This document shows, one piece after another, positions 8,647-17,021 of a DNA stretch of 64,000 bases. This DNA comes from Planctomycetota bacterium. GTDB lineage: Bacteria; Planctomycetota; Planctomycetia; Pirellulales; Pirellulaceae. Below the pieces are notes generated by a model. That model was not told the DNA's origin, searched no databases, and saw only the letters and a program-made list of their open reading frames with translations. A program made the position numbers and the translations under genes. Positions within the stretch are counted from its first letter, which is position 1. Each line of letters begins with the position of its first letter. Location: assembly GCA_014381825.1 (NCBI GenBank), contig JACNKX010000039.1, positions 1 to 64,000 of the forward strand, given 5' to 3'.

Positions 8647-8910
8647 CTAATTTCGTAGTAGTTCAATCGACTTATCGTTCAATTCGTCTTTGACAGCCGG
8701 GGTTACGATCGAGCGACCGCCTACAACGAGTCGTTTTATTCCCAGCAATCTTCCCTCTAGCGTTGCCAACGTGACAACCTTGTCGTTCACGGCTAGTTCC
8801 GTCTTGTCAGCGCTCGTCGCGTTGCCAACGACGATTCCTCGTTCGACAAGTCGACGGATTACTTCTTGCACAATGCGTTCAATCGCCGCGGAATCGAGGT
8901 TTTTGTCCAT
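8647..8910 (-). CDS. small BMC-locus protein with encapsulation-like N-terminal helix, function unknown
   Basis: I choose the ATG at 8910 (87 residues) because it overlaps the upstream stop in a TAATG arrangement; a start at 8937 would overlap more. Residues 4-24 (LDSAAIERIVQEVIRRLVERG) form an amphipathic helix matching the PduL, aldehyde dehydrogenase and aldolase terminal helices of the same locus. After a polar linker, about residues 45-87 form a compact unit with GIKRLVVGGRSIVTPAVKDELNDKSIELL; the TPA-x-x-x-L-x-x-x-x-I-x-L pattern recalls short segments found in other BMC proteins such as EutT or EutQ, but that is weak. PVM loci usually include a hypothetical gene here. No catalytic residues are evident. 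It may be a lumen scaffold or assembly factor. Confidence 0.75.
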   Translation of the reverse strand: MDKNLDSAAIERIVQEVIRRLVERGIVVGNATSADKTELAVNDKVVTLATLEGRLLGIKRLVVGGRSIVTPAVKDELNDKSIELLRN

Positions 8911-9164
8911 TAGTCTTCGATTCCGATCGTCGTCCAACGGACCGGTGTTGCGTCGACGCCAAGGTACTCGCGAGCACCACGACCATCACTCGTTAGCATC
9001 ACACGTTCACCGACCCCCGCGCCGACGATATCAACCGCCAACAACGGATCACCATCGGGCTTGCCATCGACCAACCTCGGCTGAACAACGAGCAAGCATT
9101 GTCGCTCCATCGACGCGTGCTTCACCGTCGACGTTGCCGTTCCGACTACCAAGCCTTTCAACAT
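8910..9164 (-). CDS. BMC-P pentameric shell protein (EutN/CcmL family)
   Basis: 84 residues, the compact length of canonical CcmL/EutN proteins. It opens MLKGLVVGTATSTVKHASM and contains VDIVGAGVGERVMLTSDG, the conserved G-x-G-x-G-E-x-V loop. Members form pentamers at the vertices of microcompartment shells. The gene lies about 30 bases downstream of the aldehyde dehydrogenase and its stop overlaps the start of the small encapsulation-helix protein by one base, so translation is likely coupled. Confidence 0.92.
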   Translation of the reverse strand: MLKGLVVGTATSTVKHASMERQCLLVVQPRLVDGKPDGDPLLAVDIVGAGVGERVMLTSDGRGAREYLGVDATPVRWTTIGIED

Positions 9165-9196
9165 CTATTGTCTTTCTTAACGTAGCGGTGGCTTCC

Positions 9197-10630
9197 CTAG
9201 CTCTTAGGTTTCCCCAAGATCCAAAGGTCATCGATCATCGAGCAGCGTCGCTCGCGTGTGAACGTCATTGGGGTCGTAACCCCTTCGCCGGTCGGGCCAG
9301 CAATCGAGAAGGACAAATAACCTTCTCCGCCGAGGCCGAGGGCTGCCATACTCGGACCGTTCTTCACAAACAAAGTCGTGTCCATTATCTTGCCCATCTT
9401 GGTCATATTCTTGACGTTGTGCGAATGAATAATCGCCGTGTGGCGGAAGCCGTGCTCGTAATGCCTGGCCTTCTCGATTGCTTCGTCGACGTTGCGACAA
9501 CGAACAAATGGAACGAAGGGCATCATTTGCTCGACCGGCACGAACGGGTTCGATTCGTCGGTCTCGCCAAACAGCAGTTCGGTGTTCTGCGGCACGCTCT
9601 TGCCAGCGCCACGTGCCAGCACGGCAGCGTCTTGTCCTAGGAAATCTTTGGAGGGAGCGTCGTGGTTGTCGTCGCCGACTTTCACAATAGCGTTCCGTGT
9701 TAATTCGTCGACTTCACGAGCGTTTAAGCGGCTGGCGCCCGCTCGATCCATCGCTTGCATCATCTGATCGAATACTTGATCAACGACAAACACTTCCTTT
9801 TCGCCGATGCAAAGCAAGTTATTGTCGTAGGCTCCGCCCTGAATGATGCAACGCGCGGCATTGTCCAAGTCAGCCGTTTCGTCGACGACAACCGGCGGAT
9901 TCCCAGGACCCGCGACAATTGCTCGTTTGCCGCTGTTAAGTGCAGCGCGAGCCACCATCGGACCGCCGGTCACACAGATCAAATTGACTCCGCGGTTGCC
10001 AAAAATGCCAGCGGCCGACTCCAAAGTTGGTTCGGCGATCAAGCAAATCAGATTGTCGATGCCAAGGTCGCGATAAATCGCTTCGTTAAATCGCCGTACG
10101 CCTTCTGCAGCAACCTTTTTGCCACTGGGATGCGGGTTCACGACGAGCGAATTGCCAGACGCGATCATACTGACTGCGTTGCCTGTGATCGTCGGCAACG
10201 AATGAGTTACGGGTGTGATGGCACCGATGACTCCGAATGGAGCGTGCTCGATGACGGCTAAGCCACGATCTCCGCTATAGACTTGGCTGTTCATGAACTC
10301 GACGCCCGGAGTCAGCTCTCCTAGCGTCTTGAGCTTCTCGATCTTATGCTCCAGCCGCCCGATCTTCGTCTCGCTCATCTCCATCGTGCCAAGTTCGACA
10401 CAACTATCGATCGAGATGCGACGAATGTGACTGATGATCCGTTTGCGATCCTCCATGCCTCGCTGGGAAAGTTGCTCAAAGGCATCTCTTGCGGCTGCTA
10501 CCGCTTCATCGACGTCGGTGAAAATTCCATGACGGCCTGCATAGCCTTTGCTGCTGACCATCGGAGCAGTGCCGACTTCGGCCAGCACTTGAGCGACCAC
10601 GTCACGTATGACTGATTCGTTGATTTGCAT
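9197..10630 (-). CDS. CoA-acylating aldehyde dehydrogenase (PduP-like) with N-terminal encapsulation-like helix
   Basis: 477 residues, close to PduP/EutE. Residues 1-20 ([20 protein letters not shown]) form the amphipathic encapsulation-type helix seen on PduP. The nucleotide-binding core follows (about 100-230), and the catalytic Cys sits in [11 protein letters not shown] (about residues 273-283), the hallmark of CoA-acylating members, with a VTGGP motif upstream. In PVM compartments the expected reaction is lactaldehyde + CoA + NAD to lactyl-CoA + NADH within the shell. PduL and acetate kinase in the same locus can convert lactyl-CoA to lactate. A long stem-loop fills the junction with the upstream BMC-P gene. 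Confidence 0.95.
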   Translation of the reverse strand: MQINESVIRDVVAQVLAEVGTAPMVSSKGYAGRHGIFTDVDEAVAAARDAFEQLSQRGMEDRKRIISHIRRISIDSCVELGTMEMSETKIGRLEHKIEKLKTLGELTPGVEFMNSQVYSGDRGLAVIEHAPFGVIGAITPVTHSLPTITGNAVSMIASGNSLVVNPHPSGKKVAAEGVRRFNEAIYRDLGIDNLICLIAEPTLESAAGIFGNRGVNLICVTGGPMVARAALNSGKRAIVAGPGNPPVVVDETADLDNAARCIIQGGAYDNNLLCIGEKEVFVVDQVFDQMMQAMDRAGASRLNAREVDELTRNAIVKVGDDNHDAPSKDFLGQDAAVLARGAGKSVPQNTELLFGETDESNPFVPVEQMMPFVPFVRCRNVDEAIEKARHYEHGFRHTAIIHSHNVKNMTKMGKIMDTTLFVKNGPSMAALGLGGEGYLSFSIAGPTGEGVTTPMTFTRERRCSMIDDLWILGKPKS

Positions 10631-10675
10631 GGGATCAATCGCTCTCTGATTTAAGTGTTCGAGTAACTAGTTCTT

Positions 10676-10734
10676 CGTTTAACGGCAAGCCGCAGGCGAC
10701 GGTGACGCAGCCGCCTTCGGCTTGCCGTTAAACG
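10676..10734. other. 17-bp perfect inverted repeat between BMC-P and aldehyde dehydrogenase genes
   Basis: Arms CGTTTAACGGCAAGCCG (10676-10692) and its exact inverse (10718-10734) enclose a 25-base loop, within which AGGCG (10694-10698) and CGCCT (10712-10716) can extend the stem. No T-run follows on the minus strand. Lying inside the operon, it may be an RNA processing or stability element, or a dispersed palindromic repeat. Confidence 0.7.
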
Positions 10735-10740
10735 ACTTTA

Positions 10741-11052
10741 TCAATCCTCTTTGGAGTAAACCTTGTTGCTATCAACGTGGACCTGATCGACGATCCCTAC
10801 GACAACGCAATCAATGGGCATACTCTTTGTTTCGGCAGTCAGTCGGGCACTCGACCCCTGAGTGATCAACACATAGTCACCTTCGCCAGCCCCGAGCGTA
10901 TCAACGGCGACGAAGGTCCGACCCGTCGTCGCGAGCTTCTTGCGTTGTTTCGGCTCCAATCGATACGGTTCGACGACGAGCAGCTTATAGCCAACCATCG
11001 TCTCGACCTTTTGAGTCGACACCAGCGAACCGGTTACTTTTGCTACGAACAT
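10741..11052 (-). CDS. BMC-P pentameric shell protein (EutN/CcmL family)
   Basis: 103 residues. It opens MFVAKVTGSLVSTQKVETMVGYKLLVVEP, typical of EutN/CcmL, and holds VDTLGAGEGDYVLITQGSSAR, the conserved G-x-G-x-G-D-x-V loop. The C-terminus (VVGIVDQVHVDS) is the final strand of the fold. First BMC-P in transcription order, 22 bases after the acetate kinase gene. Together with the other two, the locus encodes three distinct pentamers and no trimeric BMC-T shell protein is present. Confidence 0.93.
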   Translation of the reverse strand: MFVAKVTGSLVSTQKVETMVGYKLLVVEPYRLEPKQRKKLATTGRTFVAVDTLGAGEGDYVLITQGSSARLTAETKSMPIDCVVVGIVDQVHVDSNKVYSKED

Positions 11053-11074
11053 CTCAATTCCTCAGTTGGACTAT

Positions 11075-12262
11075 CTACGCGCCGCGTCCCAACAATCCCT
11101 TTGCCTGTCTTGCGACAATAATCTCTTCGTTTGTGGGTACGACCCAGATCTGCGTTCGACTCTCGTCGGCGCTGATCTTTGATTCGCCTTTTGGCGACTC
11201 ATTGGCAGTGCTGTCGAGTTCGATGCCAAACTCCTCCAAGTTGGCACATACGGCAGAGCGGATCCCAACTCCGTTCTCGCCGATGCCACCCGTGAAGACG
11301 AGCACGTCGATTCCACCAAGTTCAACCATCAGACCACCTAAGTAACGGCGAACTTCTGATGTAAACATGTCCAATGCCAACTTCGCGCGATCATTCCCTT
11401 GCGAGGCAGCCTCTTCTAAGTCCCGTACATCGCCGCTCACTTCGCTCAGGCCCAATAATCCGCCTTGGTTGGCTAAATTGTCGAGTACTTCATCGAGTGA
11501 TTTACCGGTCGCCTTCATAACGACTGGAATCGCAAACGGATCAAAGTCGCCAACGCGATTGTTGTGTGGGATTCCGCTCTGTGGGCTCATGCCCATGCTG
11601 GTCTGAACACTCTCGCGACCACGAATTGCACACAGACTGCTCGAACCACCTAGGTGACAAGAGACAACTCGCAACCCTTCGCCGAGCAAGTCGGCAACGC
11701 GATTCGCAATGTAGCGATGGCTTGCACCGTGAAAGCCCCATCGCTGAACGTTGTACTTCGTGGCCCACTCTTCAGGACAAGCGTAATACTTCAGCCGATC
11801 GGGAACCGTCTGATGAAAACCTGTTTCAAACGCTGCAACCAACGGAATCTCCGGTAACTTCTCGCCGAGCAATCGCATGGCATTGATGTAAGGCGGATTG
11901 TGAGCTGGCGCGACTTGGTTCATCTCTTCCATCGCCGCCAACACATCCTCTGTCACTCGTTGCACTCCGCTGACGCGTCCGCCATGAACCGCCTTGAAGC
12001 CAATCGCAGCAACTTCGCTTGCATCCTGCAGGCACCCGGTGTCGGTTGCCGTCAGCTGCTCCAAGCATCGTTGCACGGCCACCGCGTGATCAGGTACAGA
12101 AGCCATGATCTCTTCGCGGTGTTCACCAATCTCGACGAAGCAAGGACTTTCGTTCGCACCGATCCGCTCGATCCCACCGCGAGCCAACTGACGCTCGTCG
12201 GTCATGTCGAACAAGCGATACTTAAAGCTTGTCGAGCCAAGGTTTGCTACGAGTATCTTCAC
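11075..12262 (-). CDS. ackA: acetate kinase
   Basis: 395 residues from the GTG at 12262, preferred over the GTG at 12277 because GAGGAA lies seven bases upstream and the protein then begins [19 protein letters not shown], the ASKHA-family opening (usual form NxGSSSxK). Further family motifs: [23 protein letters not shown], and a late [10 protein letters not shown]. It interconverts acyl-phosphate + ADP and carboxylate + ATP; in this locus it would turn lactyl-phosphate made by PduL into lactate with ATP gain. No encapsulation-like extension is present, so it may work outside the shell, as proposed for related BMCs. Two stem-loops separate it from the upstream BMC-H gene. Confidence 0.93.
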   Translation of the reverse strand: MKILVANLGSTSFKYRLFDMTDERQLARGGIERIGANESPCFVEIGEHREEIMASVPDHAVAVQRCLEQLTATDTGCLQDASEVAAIGFKAVHGGRVSGVQRVTEDVLAAMEEMNQVAPAHNPPYINAMRLLGEKLPEIPLVAAFETGFHQTVPDRLKYYACPEEWATKYNVQRWGFHGASHRYIANRVADLLGEGLRVVSCHLGGSSSLCAIRGRESVQTSMGMSPQSGIPHNNRVGDFDPFAIPVVMKATGKSLDEVLDNLANQGGLLGLSEVSGDVRDLEEAASQGNDRAKLALDMFTSEVRRYLGGLMVELGGIDVLVFTGGIGENGVGIRSAVCANLEEFGIELDSTANESPKGESKISADESRTQIWVVPTNEEIIVARQAKGLLGRGA

Positions 12263-12328
12263 TAGCGAGTTCCTCACATCCGTGATAACGATGGAATTCC
12301 ATCTCAGGCAGAAGCTTTGAGGTGCGTA

Positions 12329-12350
12329 GCTGGATTCGCAAGAATTCAGC
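12329..12350. repeat. GCTG-GATTC stem-loop (family copy 1)
   Basis: GCTGGATTC and GAATTCAGC pair over 9 bp (one G-T wobble) around a GCAA tetraloop. The same element, as a perfect stem, occurs at 37489-37510, both followed by CCG. Confidence 0.6.
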
Positions 12351-12366
12351 CGTTTATAGTCCGCGT

Positions 12367-12386
12367 CTGAACTCTTGCGAGTTCAG
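12367..12386. other. second stem-loop between BMC-H and ackA
   Basis: CTGAACTC and GAGTTCAG form a perfect 8-bp stem with loop TTGC. It sits just downstream of the second BMC-H gene on the minus strand and could limit readthrough or protect the abundant shell mRNA 3' end. No T-run. Confidence 0.6.
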
Positions 12387-12398
12387 CTGCGACTATCG

Positions 12399-12665
12399 TT
12401 AGCCGATGTAAGCTTCCACCAAACCGTCAGCGGGGCGAGGGATGATGTGGCTGCCGACGAGTTCGCCGACTTGTGCCGCAGCGTTCGCTCCAGCTTCAAC
12501 AGCAGCACGCACGCTTCCGACATCACCCTTGACGACGGTCGTGACAAATCCGCCACCGATCTGTACCTTCTTGACGATCTCTACATTGGCGGCCTTCGCC
12601 ATCGCGTCCGTCGCTTCGACCAGTGCGACCAAGCCCTTTGTTTCCAGTAATCCAATTGCGCTCAT
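12399..12665 (-). CDS. BMC-H hexameric shell protein
   Basis: 88 residues from the ATG at 12665, which has AAGGAAATAAAA in front. Pfam00936-type fold: [24 protein letters not shown] at the start, VTTVVKGDVGSVRAAVEAGANAA in the middle and SHIIPRPADGLVEAYI at the end. The family makes hexamers tiling the facets of the shell; the central pore loop here would come from the KVQIGGGFV segment. It is a close paralogue of the neighbouring BMC-H gene and is followed by stem-loops, consistent with high expression of shell protein relative to enzymes. Confidence 0.95.
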   Translation of the reverse strand: MSAIGLLETKGLVALVEATDAMAKAANVEIVKKVQIGGGFVTTVVKGDVGSVRAAVEAGANAAAQVGELVGSHIIPRPADGLVEAYIG

Positions 12666-12734
12666 TTTTATTTCCTTATCTAATTGCCGATTCACATATT
12701 CGGCTGGGAGTTCTCTGAACAGATGCTGTCGCAG

Positions 12735-13037
12735 CTACTTCGACGATCGCGTTGATTTAGGCATCGGTAAAACTTTGCCGAGATCTTCGTGGGGTCGTGG
12801 AATCACTTGCACGCTGACGATCTCGCCTACGCGTCCGCCGGCGTTTGCGCCGGCATCGGTGGCAGCTTTGACCGCGGCAACATCACCGGTGACAAAAGCC
12901 GACACGAGGCCGCTTCCGACCTTATCCCAACCCATGAATTGAACGTTCGCTGCTTTCATCATCGCGTCAGTGGCTTCGACCAAGGTGATAAACCCTTTGG
13001 CCTCGATCATGCCTAACGCTTCCATCGCTTTTGCCAT
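12735..13037 (-). CDS. BMC-H hexameric shell protein
   Basis: 100 residues from the ATG at 13037, with GGAG ten bases upstream. BMC-H fold: [49 protein letters not shown] and [16 protein letters not shown]. The pore-loop segment DKVGSGLV differs from KVQIGGGFV in its tandem paralogue, so the two hexamers may pass different molecules. A short basic/Ser tail (PKSTRSSK) extends beyond the domain. First shell gene after pduL in transcription order. Confidence 0.95.
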   Translation of the reverse strand: MAKAMEALGMIEAKGFITLVEATDAMMKAANVQFMGWDKVGSGLVSAFVTGDVAAVKAATDAGANAGGRVGEIVSVQVIPRPHEDLGKVLPMPKSTRSSK

Positions 13038-13102
13038 GAGATGTTTCTCCGAAGTAAAAAGTGGCAGTTGTCTTGACATAGTTGGTCAGCGACCAAATAT
13101 TT

Positions 13103-13810
13103 CTAACTCTCGTGACAGGAACACGGTTCCTGCTTTAACAATTCGACTTTCGTAGCGCCGTCCAGGTAACACGCATTTCCTTCGTCTGTATCGATGTGAA
13201 CCTCCAGCTTGCTCGTTTCGTCTGCTCGTACCAGCAAGTCTTCCATGACGGTTGTACTCATCGGTGATTCGATTCTCAGCTTCATCATTTCGCCACCGCT
13301 CACACCATAACGCTCGGCGTCGCCGAAGTTCATGTGGACGTGTCGCGCGGCACGAATCACGCCTTCCTGTAATTCAACGACCCCCTTCGGTCCGACCAGC
13401 ACACAGCCCGGCGTGCCTTCAATCTTGCCGCTGTGTCGCACTGGTGCGCTGATGCCGAGTGAAATCGAATCGGTAAACGCAAGTTCGATTTGACTGAAGG
13501 GTCGCGTCGGACCGAGAATCCGAACTGTCGGCAGAGTTCGTTTGCGCGGCCCCACAACCATGACGGTCTCTTCCGCGGCATAAAAGCCGTCTTGATAAAG
13601 ATCCTTCATCGGAGTCAACGTGTGACCGGAACCAAAAAGGATTTCAACATGCTCGTCGGTCAAATGGCAATGTCTGGCGGAGATGCTAACGACAAGTTCC
13701 CGTTCAGCCGCATTCGACTCGACTGCTGCCGAACCGCCAACTTGCTGTGTAATGATCTGTCGAACGATACTCTCAATCGCCGTTCGGTCGAGTCCTGGTG
13801 CAGAAGTCAT
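13103..13810 (-). CDS. pduL: phosphotransacylase PduL-type with N-terminal encapsulation-like helix
   Basis: 235 residues from the ATG at 13810; a GTG at 13828 is the alternative and neither has a clear Shine-Dalgarno site. Residues 4-20 ([18 protein letters not shown]) form an encapsulation-type amphipathic helix. Two PduL domains follow, each with the Zn-binding pattern: SARHCHL near the start and AARHVHM in the second half. PduL interconverts acyl-CoA and acyl-phosphate and regenerates CoA inside microcompartments; here lactyl-CoA to lactyl-phosphate is expected. An acidic C-terminal CSCHES with two Cys is unusual. It lies 28 bases after the deoR-type regulator. Confidence 0.95.
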   Translation of the reverse strand: MTSAPGLDRTAIESIVRQIITQQVGGSAAVESNAAERELVVSISARHCHLTDEHVEILFGSGHTLTPMKDLYQDGFYAAEETVMVVGPRKRTLPTVRILGPTRPFSQIELAFTDSISLGISAPVRHSGKIEGTPGCVLVGPKGVVELQEGVIRAARHVHMNFGDAERYGVSGGEMMKLRIESPMSTTVMEDLLVRADETSKLEVHIDTDEGNACYLDGATKVELLKQEPCSCHES

Positions 13811-13838
13811 TGTGGATAATTCACTCACGTTTGTGTTG

Positions 13839-14621
13839 TTATGTCTTTTCGCTGGCTTCGGCGATGATCAGTTTGACACCCGCATTGGTCAGCTTTTCTC
13901 GCCACTCGTCGGTAATCTCGTTGTCCACGACCAATACGTCGGCGGCACTCAGATCGCCGAGTCGAGCCAAACTTGTTCGTCCAAATTTTGTACTATCCGC
14001 GACGAAGACAACCTCATCGGCCGCCTTCATCATCGCTCGCTCGGTTTCGACCAATAGCAAGTTGCTGTTGTAGTAACCGTGGTCATTCAGCCCGGCGATA
14101 CTGAGTACCGCGCGGCCGACATTCAAATCCGCAAGCATCTCGTTGGCGTAAGGGCCGAGCGAAACGCCGGTTCGACCGTGGACGTAACCGCCAACCATCA
14201 CTAAGTCTGCATGGCTCGATGCAAACAAATTTGCAACGGGCAGAGAGTTCGTCACCACCTGCAACGGGCGATTTACTAGCAATCGTGCCAGTTCGTAGGT
14301 CGTGCTACCTCCGTCGAGTAAAATCGTGTCGCCATCTTCAATCAGCCGACTAGCCGCTTCGGCAATTTGTCGCTTCTTCTCCCAGTGTGTCTTCTGCCGC
14401 AGGTCAAAGTGCTGCAACTTCGGAGACGGCCCGGTATAGAAGACGCCACCATGCGTCCGCCGCGCCTTGCCATTCTCTTCCAAGTGGTCCAAATCTCGGC
14501 GAATCGTCGACTCGGAAACCGCCAATTCACCAGCTAGATCCGGCAGCGCAGCGAAGCCGCGAAGCCGCACCATCTCTAGTAAACGGGCTCTTCTCTCCTC
14601 TGCAATCGCTTGAACTGCCAT
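13839..14621 (-). CDS. DeoR-family transcriptional regulator of the BMC locus
   Basis: 260 residues. The N-terminal DeoR helix-turn-helix is clear: [51 protein letters not shown] (shown in parts at about residues 8-59), then a sugar-phosphate-sensing DeoRC domain with [22 protein letters not shown] (about 88-109) and later [10 protein letters not shown] and DSTKFGR. Members repress sugar operons and release DNA on binding a phosphorylated sugar. As first gene of the minus-strand locus it probably autoregulates and controls the BMC genes in response to a fucose- or rhamnose-derived intermediate. An inverted repeat and a TATAAT lie just upstream. Confidence 0.93.
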   Translation of the reverse strand: MAVQAIAEERRARLLEMVRLRGFAALPDLAGELAVSESTIRRDLDHLEENGKARRTHGGVFYTGPSPKLQHFDLRQKTHWEKKRQIAEAASRLIEDGDTILLDGGSTTYELARLLVNRPLQVVTNSLPVANLFASSHADLVMVGGYVHGRTGVSLGPYANEMLADLNVGRAVLSIAGLNDHGYYNSNLLLVETERAMMKAADEVVFVADSTKFGRTSLARLGDLSAADVLVVDNEITDEWREKLTNAGVKLIIAEASEKT

Positions 14622-14717
14622 TACCTATGCTCGCCAAACTACGCTTCCATTCAGCTGACAGGCGGATTATGAACCGATATGTGACAATTTTCAATCACTG
14701 GATGTAATAATTCTTTC

Positions 14718-14758
14718 ATTATATCTCTTTATGTTGACATGATATTGCGATTCAACAT
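14718..14758 (-). promoter_or_regulatory. candidate BMC promoter and operator
   Basis: On the minus strand TATAAT is at 14723-14718, about 100 bases upstream of the regulator gene. Just upstream of it, over the expected -35 position, ATGTTGA (14731-14737) and TCAACAT (14752-14758) form a 7-bp inverted repeat. Two TTTCA direct repeats (14689-14693, 14714-14718) could also be DeoR half-sites. No good -35 box is visible. Assignment is by position and pattern only. Confidence 0.45.
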
Positions 14759-14911
14759 GCGACACAAGTTCGTAACATATTTATATTAAGCGACTTACGT
14801 CGCTACCTGGTAGTGCCTCAAAGTGTGTTGCTGGCGGAAAATGGGTGCCAAAGAACTAGGCGGGGGGCTCAGGATGGGCGAAAGTAATCACCACATCACT
14901 GCGAAGAAGAC

Positions 14912-15244
14912 TCAGATCTCCCGCTTATACGGCAGCTTGGCGACGTAGCCGAAGAACCAGAAGTAGTAACGACGAATCGTGAGGCCTGGAATACTGCGAC
15001 CCTGGTACAACATCCCCCAGATCTTCTCGTCACGTCTGACAACCAGCGGCAGCACCGGCATGGCATGGTGGTGAATGGACGGATAATAACCGTCATGGGT
15101 GACGTGTGTAACGTCATCGACACCGCTCTTCTTCGTCGGTCCCCAGCAAGCCGCGTAGCAGCAGACCAGCGTCACGACGATCACCAGCGTCCTGACCGAG
15201 AACCTTGGTCGCCAACGCTTCGCCTTGTCGTGCTGGGAGGTCAT
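14912..15244 (-). CDS. small membrane-anchored hypothetical protein
   Basis: 110 residues from the ATG at 15244, whose first bases overlap the stop of the small upstream gene (ATGA). Residues 14-33 (RFSVRTLVIVVTLVCCYAACW) form one membrane helix with the planctomycete F-S-x-R-T-L motif. The remainder is soluble, with a His-rich patch (SIHHHAM) and several aromatic residues near the end. No known domain. Related proteins in planctomycetes often appear in tandem families of unknown role. Confidence 0.65.
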   Translation of the reverse strand: MTSQHDKAKRWRPRFSVRTLVIVVTLVCCYAACWGPTKKSGVDDVTHVTHDGYYPSIHHHAMPVLPLVVRRDEKIWGMLYQGRSIPGLTIRRYYFWFFGYVAKLPYKREI

Positions 15245-15411
15245 CGTGGCTGTACCAGGCGCCAGGAAAGAATAGCCCCAATTACGATCAGGATGACCAA
15301 CAAGCCGCCTAAGCCAATTAGCACGCACCCACCCCAATCGATCGTTGGCCATGACTCCTTGGGCGGTGACTCGCGGAACTTCTCAAAGTCTTTATCTCGC
15401 TCGCTGGGCAT
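15241..15411 (-). CDS. 56-residue single-pass membrane protein
   Basis: Begins ATG at 15411: charged head MPSERDKDFEKFRESPPKES, then one hydrophobic helix (residues 29-49, CVLIGLGGLLVILIVIGAIL), then a short SWRLVQPR tail. Its TGA overlaps the next ATG by ATGA, which argues for a real translated gene coupled to the next one. The ribosome site is weak, but TACAAT lies shortly upstream of the ATG as a possible -10 box. Function unknown. Confidence 0.6.
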   Translation of the reverse strand: MPSERDKDFEKFRESPPKESWPTIDWGGCVLIGLGGLLVILIVIGAILSWRLVQPR

Positions 15412-15582
15412 GGGGGCATTGTAGCACGCGGGCCGCTCGATTCGCTGGAATGGGGAATGCGAAAATGCGGTCGGCGGTTTTCTCGTGAAGAGCAGGTCTT
15501 AGGCGCGTTGTGAATTGTTAGTCGAATTGGTTGGCAAATGAACAAGGGGAGGGGAGCCGAAAGGCTCGGAACGACAGGCTTA

Positions 15583-16221
15583 TCAGTGCCGTCCGGTCCT
15601 AGCTCGCTCATGACAAGCTCGAATTCGAAGCTCGACTTCGCGTACAAGCGACCTATCATCCAAGGCCCGAATTTGGTCGGCCGATAGAGGCTCGCCAATG
15701 CAGATGTGGATCGTCGTCGCTCTTGGCAGCTTCGCCGTTCGAGGCCAAGCATCGAACGCTCCGTCGAAACCAACTGGCACGACCGTGACGTTCGCTCGCC
15801 GCGCTAACGCACAAAAGCCCGGCTGCAAAGGCAGTACAGAACCGTCGTGTGTTCGCGTTCCTTCGGGGAAGATCATAACTCCCTCGCCACGTTTAATTCG
15901 TCGGATCGCCTCGCGTAGACCGGCTAGGCCAAGCCCGTCGCGATCCAGCGGAATGGCATCGAGAAACTGAATCAACATGCGGAACGGAGCGAACCGGAAG
16001 AGTGACTGGCGCGCGAGGCTGTTCAGTCGGCGGTCGAAGGCAAGTCCAACGAGAATGGGATCAAAGTAGCTCTGGTGATTAGCGCAAACAAGAAGTGGTC
16101 CAGTTGCCGGAACATTCTCGCGCCCTTTACATCGGAGTCGAAAGACGACCACGCCAGTGAATCGAGCGAAGAGGCGGATCGCAGCATAACCGAAACGCTG
16201 TAGGAACGGTCGTTCAGCCAT
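15583..16221 (-). CDS. 1-acyl-sn-glycerol-3-phosphate acyltransferase (PlsC family)
   Basis: 212 residues. Motif I NHQSYFDP (H-x4-D, about residues 48-55) and motif III FPEGTRTHDG (about 118-127) are intact, with a later PVGFDGAF segment as motif IV. The family acylates lysophosphatidate at the membrane during phospholipid synthesis. Its start overlaps the end of cmk (16214-16221), forming a cmk-plsC pair that is common in many bacteria, so co-transcription is likely. Confidence 0.92.
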   Translation of the reverse strand: MAERPFLQRFGYAAIRLFARFTGVVVFRLRCKGRENVPATGPLLVCANHQSYFDPILVGLAFDRRLNSLARQSLFRFAPFRMLIQFLDAIPLDRDGLGLAGLREAIRRIKRGEGVMIFPEGTRTHDGSVLPLQPGFCALARRANVTVVPVGFDGAFDAWPRTAKLPRATTIHICIGEPLSADQIRALDDRSLVREVELRIRACHERARTGRH

Positions 16222-16876
16222 TGGTCTGCTTTGTCTTCTCGCTCACGATCGTGACGAGTCGTTCGACGACCTCGTCCGCAGACATGCCGTCGGTGCTAAC
16301 CTGGATCGCATCCGAAGCGGGCTCCAAGCGTCCGACCGCGCGAGTCGAATCTCGATGGTCGCGATCGTTCTGTTGTGCAAGTACTTCTTCGACCGAGATC
16401 TGCTCACCGCGAGACTGAAGTTCGAGAACACGTCGCTTCGCGCGTTCCTCCGGCGAGGCCGTCAGAAACACTTTGCATTCCGCGTTTGGAAACGCGATCG
16501 TGCCTTGATCGCGACCCTCTGTCACCGTGTTCTGTCCCGCAGCAACGGCACGCTGTAATTCGACCATCCGCTCGCGAACTGCGGGATTGTCTGCCAAATA
16601 GTGAATATGCGTGTTAACCTCATTCGTTCTAATCGCGGCGCTAACGTCTTCGTCGTTCAAACGAACATGACTGCGGTCCAACTCAATACGACACTCCCTC
16701 GCAAGATCTGCGAGCGCGTCTGGATCATCCCAAGGACCGCGATTCCGCAGCGCGGCAAGCGTGACCGCACGATACATCGCGCCGGTATCAAGGAACGCGA
16801 AGCCTAAGCGGTCGGCTAGTTTGCGAGCGATGGTGCTTTTTCCGGCTCCGGCCGGGCCATCCAGAGTTACGATCAT
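16214..16876 (-). CDS. cmk: cytidylate kinase
   Basis: 220 residues, normal size for bacterial CMP kinase. P-loop GPAGAGKSTIARKLADRLGFAFLDTGAMYRAV starts at residue 7 (shown in two parts: GPAGAGKSTIARKLA and FLDTGAMYRAV). Later VTEGRDQGTIAFPNAECKVFL (about 119-139) and RDSTRAVGRLEPASDAI with the lid Arg residues. It phosphorylates CMP and dCMP in the cytoplasm. First gene of the cmk-plsC unit, divergent from asd. Confidence 0.95.
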   Translation of the reverse strand: MIVTLDGPAGAGKSTIARKLADRLGFAFLDTGAMYRAVTLAALRNRGPWDDPDALADLARECRIELDRSHVRLNDEDVSAAIRTNEVNTHIHYLADNPAVRERMVELQRAVAAGQNTVTEGRDQGTIAFPNAECKVFLTASPEERAKRRVLELQSRGEQISVEEVLAQQNDRDHRDSTRAVGRLEPASDAIQVSTDGMSADEVVERLVTIVSEKTKQTNG

Positions 16877-16927
16877 AAAGTGCTTTCTGTCGAGATCGGA
16901 ATCATTCTACTCGGCAAACTGAATCCA

Positions 16928-16955
16928 TTGAAGTAAACGTGCCGACGTCTATACT
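16928..16955 (+). promoter_or_regulatory. candidate sigma-70-type promoter for asd
   Basis: TTGAAG (16928-16933) and TATACT (16950-16955) are separated by 16 bases and lie about 70 bases before the asd start. Pattern match only. Confidence 0.4.
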
Positions 16956-17021
16956 CAGGGGTTTGCCGTTACCGTTTTGTGAGCAGTATGGCACGTTAAA
17001 CATTGAACGGAGGACTGATCG

